The notes beneath the pieces were generated by a model. The model had not been told where the DNA came from. It searched no databases and saw only the letters and a program-made list of their open reading frames with translations. This document shows, piece by piece, positions 61,924-64,000 of a stretch of 64,000 bases of DNA. Source of the DNA: JAEXNA01 sp037968995. GTDB lineage: Bacteria > Vulcanimicrobiota > Xenobia > Xenobiales > JADMJV01. The stretch is taken from the NCBI GenBank assembly GCA_037968995.1, contig JBBKWP010000325.1, forward strand, positions 26,492 through 90,491. The letters are read 5' to 3'. Every line of letters begins with the position of its first letter. Within the stretch, counting starts at the first letter, position 1. The position numbers and the translations under genes were made by a program.

Positions 61924-62045
61924 AATAGGGCCTTAAGTGGGTCAGGGCGCGGCTGACGTCATAACGAACCGACCTACTTTGACGGTCTCTGCGCTCTGTC
62001 TTACTAAGAAAGGGATCTTAGCCGCCCCGGCCCAATCTTGGCGAA

Positions 62046-62963
62046 GTGAGTTCCTGGCCTCGGAAGATATACCTTTTGTTTTGGATGACCCTCATTGTGC
62101 TGACAGGTCTCGCGGCGTTTCTCGTACCAATGTTCCTAGACCAGTCCCAAGAACAAGGCTACCGGGAGATCGAAGGTCAGGGAAAACCGCCTATCACTCG
62201 CACGCTTGGTGGTGATGTCGCGACCAGGTTTCCGGTTCGTCCTTTCCTTGAGGAATCACAAACCACTGAGGTTAAGACTGATACCCCCGAACGACAAGCT
62301 TTCCCAAACGCCACGGACCCGTCCCCGAAGGCCCCGCAAGACCGAGCAGAACCCAATGGTCTACCGCAGCGCGAGGTTGTGGTCTCAAAAGTTCCCGGCG
62401 AGTCTCCCGCTGGAGATGTTGTGACGACGAGGGCCTGGGTGGCCCGGGACAGTTCGGTGTTTCTCGAACCGAAGACCACCGCGTCGGTGCTTGGGAGCGT
62501 CGCTACGGGAACACAAGTTCGTTGGGTCCAACAGGTCGAGCAGGGTTGGGAAGAAATTCTGCTCAAGGACGGTCGACGCGTCTATATGGCGACCAGCAGT
62601 TTGCGATTCAAGAGCGAAGACTCCGCGACGAACCCCCAAGAGGAAGCGTCGGACGTAAGTGTGCTCCCGGGTACGGTTGACAATTTGTTGGCCACCTTGC
62701 GTGACGGGGACCTACTGAGAGCGGAAACTTATCTAACCACAGACGCGCCGGGATTCGAAGGTCAGTCCAGTGGTGCTTGGTCTGAGTTCATCGGCGCTGA
62801 AGCGCGGGGCCGGGTTGGACGCATCGAACCGGTCGACGGCGAAGCAGGGGAGTCGAGAGCCGTTTTGATCACTGACGAGAACGACAACGGGACGCGAGTC
62901 GACCTCCAGACGGTCTGGCGCTGGGACAGTCGCCAGGCGCGTTGGCTACTATCGAGATGGTGA
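62046..62963 (+). CDS. Membrane-anchored SH3b protein with NTF2-like C-terminus
   Basis: 305 residues, GTG start. One membrane helix (about 8-30, IYLLFWMTLIVLTGLAAFLVPMF), a long disordered linker, an SH3b domain (about 125-190, TRAWVARDSSVFLEPKTTASVLG to GRRVYMATSSLRF), and a C-terminal NTF2-like region (about 215-305) similar in layout to those of the zinc-finger proteins. SH3b domains usually bind cell-wall peptides. Function not known. tRNA-Arg follows. Confidence 0.7.
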   Translation: MSSWPRKIYLLFWMTLIVLTGLAAFLVPMFLDQSQEQGYREIEGQGKPPITRTLGGDVATRFPVRPFLEESQTTEVKTDTPERQAFPNATDPSPKAPQDRAEPNGLPQREVVVSKVPGESPAGDVVTTRAWVARDSSVFLEPKTTASVLGSVATGTQVRWVQQVEQGWEEILLKDGRRVYMATSSLRFKSEDSATNPQEEASDVSVLPGTVDNLLATLRDGDLLRAETYLTTDAPGFEGQSSGAWSEFIGAEARGRVGRIEPVDGEAGESRAVLITDENDNGTRVDLQTVWRWDSRQARWLLSRW

Positions 62964-62965
62964 CG

Positions 62966-62994
62966 TTGACACGCCTTGGCGGGTATGCTAAAAA
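62966..62994 (+). promoter_or_regulatory. Probable promoter of tRNA-Arg
   Basis: TTGACA (62966-62971), 17-base spacer, TAAAAA (62989-62994), about 14 bases before the tRNA. The -35 is consensus, the -10 matches 4 of 6. An alternative -10, TATGCT at 62984, has too short a spacer. Confidence 0.5.
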
Positions 62995-63008
62995 GACGTA
63001 CAAAAGAT

Positions 63009-63085
63009 GTGACTGTAGCTCAGTTGGATAGAGTGTCTGGCTACGAACCAGAAGGTCGGGGGTTCGAATCCCTCCAGTCACGCCA
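63009..63085 (+). tRNA. tRNA-Arg (anticodon ACG)
   Basis: 77 bases including CCA. Acceptor arms GTGACTG and CAGTCAC pair perfectly; the anticodon stem TCTGG/CCAGA encloses a 7-base loop CTACGAA with anticodon ACG; the T arm contains GGTTCGAATCC. An intrinsic terminator follows within 6 bases. The last 18 bases including CCA are repeated 102 bases downstream. Confidence 0.95.
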
Positions 63086-63134
63086 CGAAAAACCCCAAGT
63101 TCTTGGGGTTTTTTCATTTCCAGACGGCCGGGGG
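63068..63134 (+). repeat. Direct repeat copy 1: tRNA 3' end plus terminator
   Basis: Matches 63170-63236 at 66 of 67 positions (57 perfect, then one mismatch). Includes the last 18 bases of tRNA-Arg with CCA, the whole terminator and a G-rich tail. Confidence 0.9.
63088..63114 (+). terminator. Intrinsic terminator of tRNA-Arg
   Basis: AACCCCAAG-TT-CTTGGGGTT, 9-bp perfect stem with 2-base loop, followed by TTTT. Located 3 bases after CCA. Confidence 0.9.
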
Positions 63135-63169
63135 TGGCCTCGCGGACTCGGAACGGCTGCGCCTTTCGC

Positions 63170-63236
63170 ATCCCTCCAGTCACGCCACGAAAAACCCCAA
63201 GTTCTTGGGGTTTTTTCATTTCCAGAAGGCCGGGGG
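63170..63236 (+). repeat. Direct repeat copy 2: partial tRNA-Arg 3' end plus terminator
   Basis: Second copy, 102 bases from the first; 35 unrelated bases lie between them. It carries 18 bases of the tRNA 3' end including CCA but no other tRNA part, so it is not a gene. Confidence 0.9.
63190..63216 (+). terminator. Duplicate intrinsic terminator
   Basis: Identical 9-bp stem, 2-base loop and T-run as at 63088, in the second copy of the repeat. Blocks read-through into the methyltransferase gene that begins 60 bases later. Confidence 0.85.
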
Positions 63237-63275
63237 GTGCGAGGAAAAATCTTCCGGACTGTGTATTCTGTTTCT

Positions 63276-63941
63276 ATGGAACCTCATCAGTGGCACGAGA
63301 AGTGGGAAAAGGGAGACATCGCTTTTCACGAGGGTCAGCCAAATTCGTTCCTCGTAAAGTACTTCTCTCGTCTCGGGCTCCAAGTTGGTCAACGTGTTTT
63401 CGTACCGCTCTGTGGGAAAACGCGGGACATCGCCTGGCTTCAGAAAGCAGGCTGCGAGATAGTGGGCGTGGAGTTGAACGAGTCGGCTGTGGTGGGACTG
63501 TTCAAGGACTTGAGCGTTGTCCCACGTGTCGTCGACCTCGAGAACGTGCGCCTATTCTCCACCAAGGCGATCGACATCTTTGTCGGAGACATCTTTGAGC
63601 TTTCGGCTGAAGATTTGGGTCAAGTGGACGCCGTCTACGATCGGGCGGCCTTGGTTGCCTTACCGAAAAATAGGCGAACCGTTTATACCGAGCACCTAAA
63701 GGCTATCACAATGGTCGCACCCCAACTCCTGATCACCTTTCAGTACGATCAGACCCAGATGGCGGGTCCACCCTTTAGTGTAACGCTTCAAGAGCTAGAC
63801 CACCACTACAGTGACTGTTATAACATCCAGACGTTGGAGTCCCAGAGCTTGCCCGGGGGCTTGAAAGGCATCCAGGCAACCGAGTCCGTCTCTTTGCTTT
63901 CTCGAGATAACTTTGAGACGAAAGATTCAGCAAAATCGTGA
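63276..63941 (+). CDS. tpm: Thiopurine S-methyltransferase (TPMT family)
   Basis: 221 residues from ATG 63276; no clear ribosome site. HQWHEKWEKGDIAFHEGQPNSFL and VFVPLCGKTRDIAWLQKAGCEIVGVELNE are the TPMT signatures (SAM binding), and VYDRAALVALP the conserved D-R-A-A-L. Bacterial enzymes methylate thiols, selenium or tellurium compounds. The stop overlaps the next start as GTGA. Confidence 0.92.
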   Translation: MEPHQWHEKWEKGDIAFHEGQPNSFLVKYFSRLGLQVGQRVFVPLCGKTRDIAWLQKAGCEIVGVELNESAVVGLFKDLSVVPRVVDLENVRLFSTKAIDIFVGDIFELSAEDLGQVDAVYDRAALVALPKNRRTVYTEHLKAITMVAPQLLITFQYDQTQMAGPPFSVTLQELDHHYSDCYNIQTLESQSLPGGLKGIQATESVSLLSRDNFETKDSAKS

Positions 63942-64000
63942 AAAGAACCGACCAGCCAAGCAAGCTAATCACCTACACATTGCTCTGCGCGGGTCTTTTT
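63938..64000 (+). CDS. Start of a probable membrane protein, cut by the window edge
   Basis: 21 codons from GTG 63938, overlapping the tpm stop by 4 bases. The residues read a polar, basic N-terminus (V-K-R-T-D-Q-P-S-K-L) then a hydrophobic run (LLCAGLF), as at the start of a membrane or secreted protein. Too short to name. Confidence 0.45.
   Translation, partial: MKRTDQPSKLITYTLLCAGLF

Noticed and set aside
61954..61961. TGACGTCA palindrome between divergent squalene synthase and SH3 genes
   Set aside because: A single 8-bp palindrome with no second copy or regulator partner is too little to call an operator.
63170..63187. Second tRNA-like 3' end after tRNA-Arg
   Set aside because: Only 18 bases of the tRNA including CCA are present; no acceptor, D or anticodon arm.
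62869..63219. 116-residue frame with an internal repeat on the - strand across the tRNA region
   Set aside because: It is produced by the duplicated tRNA-terminator block and reads antisense to the tRNA.

Overview
The window is chromosomal DNA of moderately high GC from a Gram-negative bacterium: TatA/TatC, prepilin genes, GlnRS, Rex, the xseA-xseB-ispA order and PilZ proteins all point that way. The overall gene content suggests a deltaproteobacterial or Bdellovibrionota-like organism, but this is tentative because no marker gene settles it. There is no IS element, integrase, CRISPR array or rRNA. Coding density is very high: no gene-free stretch exceeds about 200 bases, and many neighbours overlap by 1-14 bases.

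Region 1 (1-13.9 kb, all + strand) starts with an unrecognised truncated gene and two unknown proteins. It continues with xseA-xseB-ispA and a gene at the dxs position whose product has lost the Mg-thiamine-diphosphate site. This runs, with overlaps, into a PelD/E/F/G exopolysaccharide module framed by a three-PilZ protein, a STAS protein and a two-PilZ protein. PelD lacks its usual C-terminal GGDEF part, so cyclic-di-GMP control may have moved to the PilZ proteins.

Region 2 (13.9-26.4 kb) holds a DUF2231-type membrane pair, a C4 acyl-CoA module (3-hydroxyacyl-CoA dehydrogenase, crotonase, thiolase), moeA, tatC-tatA, the redox repressor rex, a FolD-like protein without the catalytic Tyr/Lys, a tiny Lys/Ala-rich protein with its own terminator, a radical SAM enzyme coupled to a small DMT-type membrane protein, and a YbeD-family protein.

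Region 3 (26.4-37.6 kb) has fabH, a MidA-like methyltransferase-TPR protein head to head with a FemAB/BioF2-like acyltransferase, a large winged-helix/TPR-like protein, an operon of a TIGR03617-type luciferase-like oxidoreductase, a phosphopantetheinyl transferase, two GT2 glycosyltransferases and a small YbjN-like protein, and anmK.

Region 4 (37.6-52.5 kb) holds an M49-like metallopeptidase, an FHA protein, a large RND exporter and two paralogous membrane proteins with an N-terminal CCHH/CCHC zinc finger. It also holds NAD-type isocitrate dehydrogenase, an LplT-PlsC fusion, OsmC, glnS and a CofE-like protein.

Region 5 (52.5-64 kb) has an ECF-type importer compressed into two polypeptides (S-T fusion and A-A fusion), three minor-pilin-like genes, a class A beta-lactamase-like protein, a squalene/phytoene synthase, an SH3 protein, tRNA-Arg(ACG) followed by a 102-bp-period duplication of its 3' end and terminator, and thiopurine methyltransferase.
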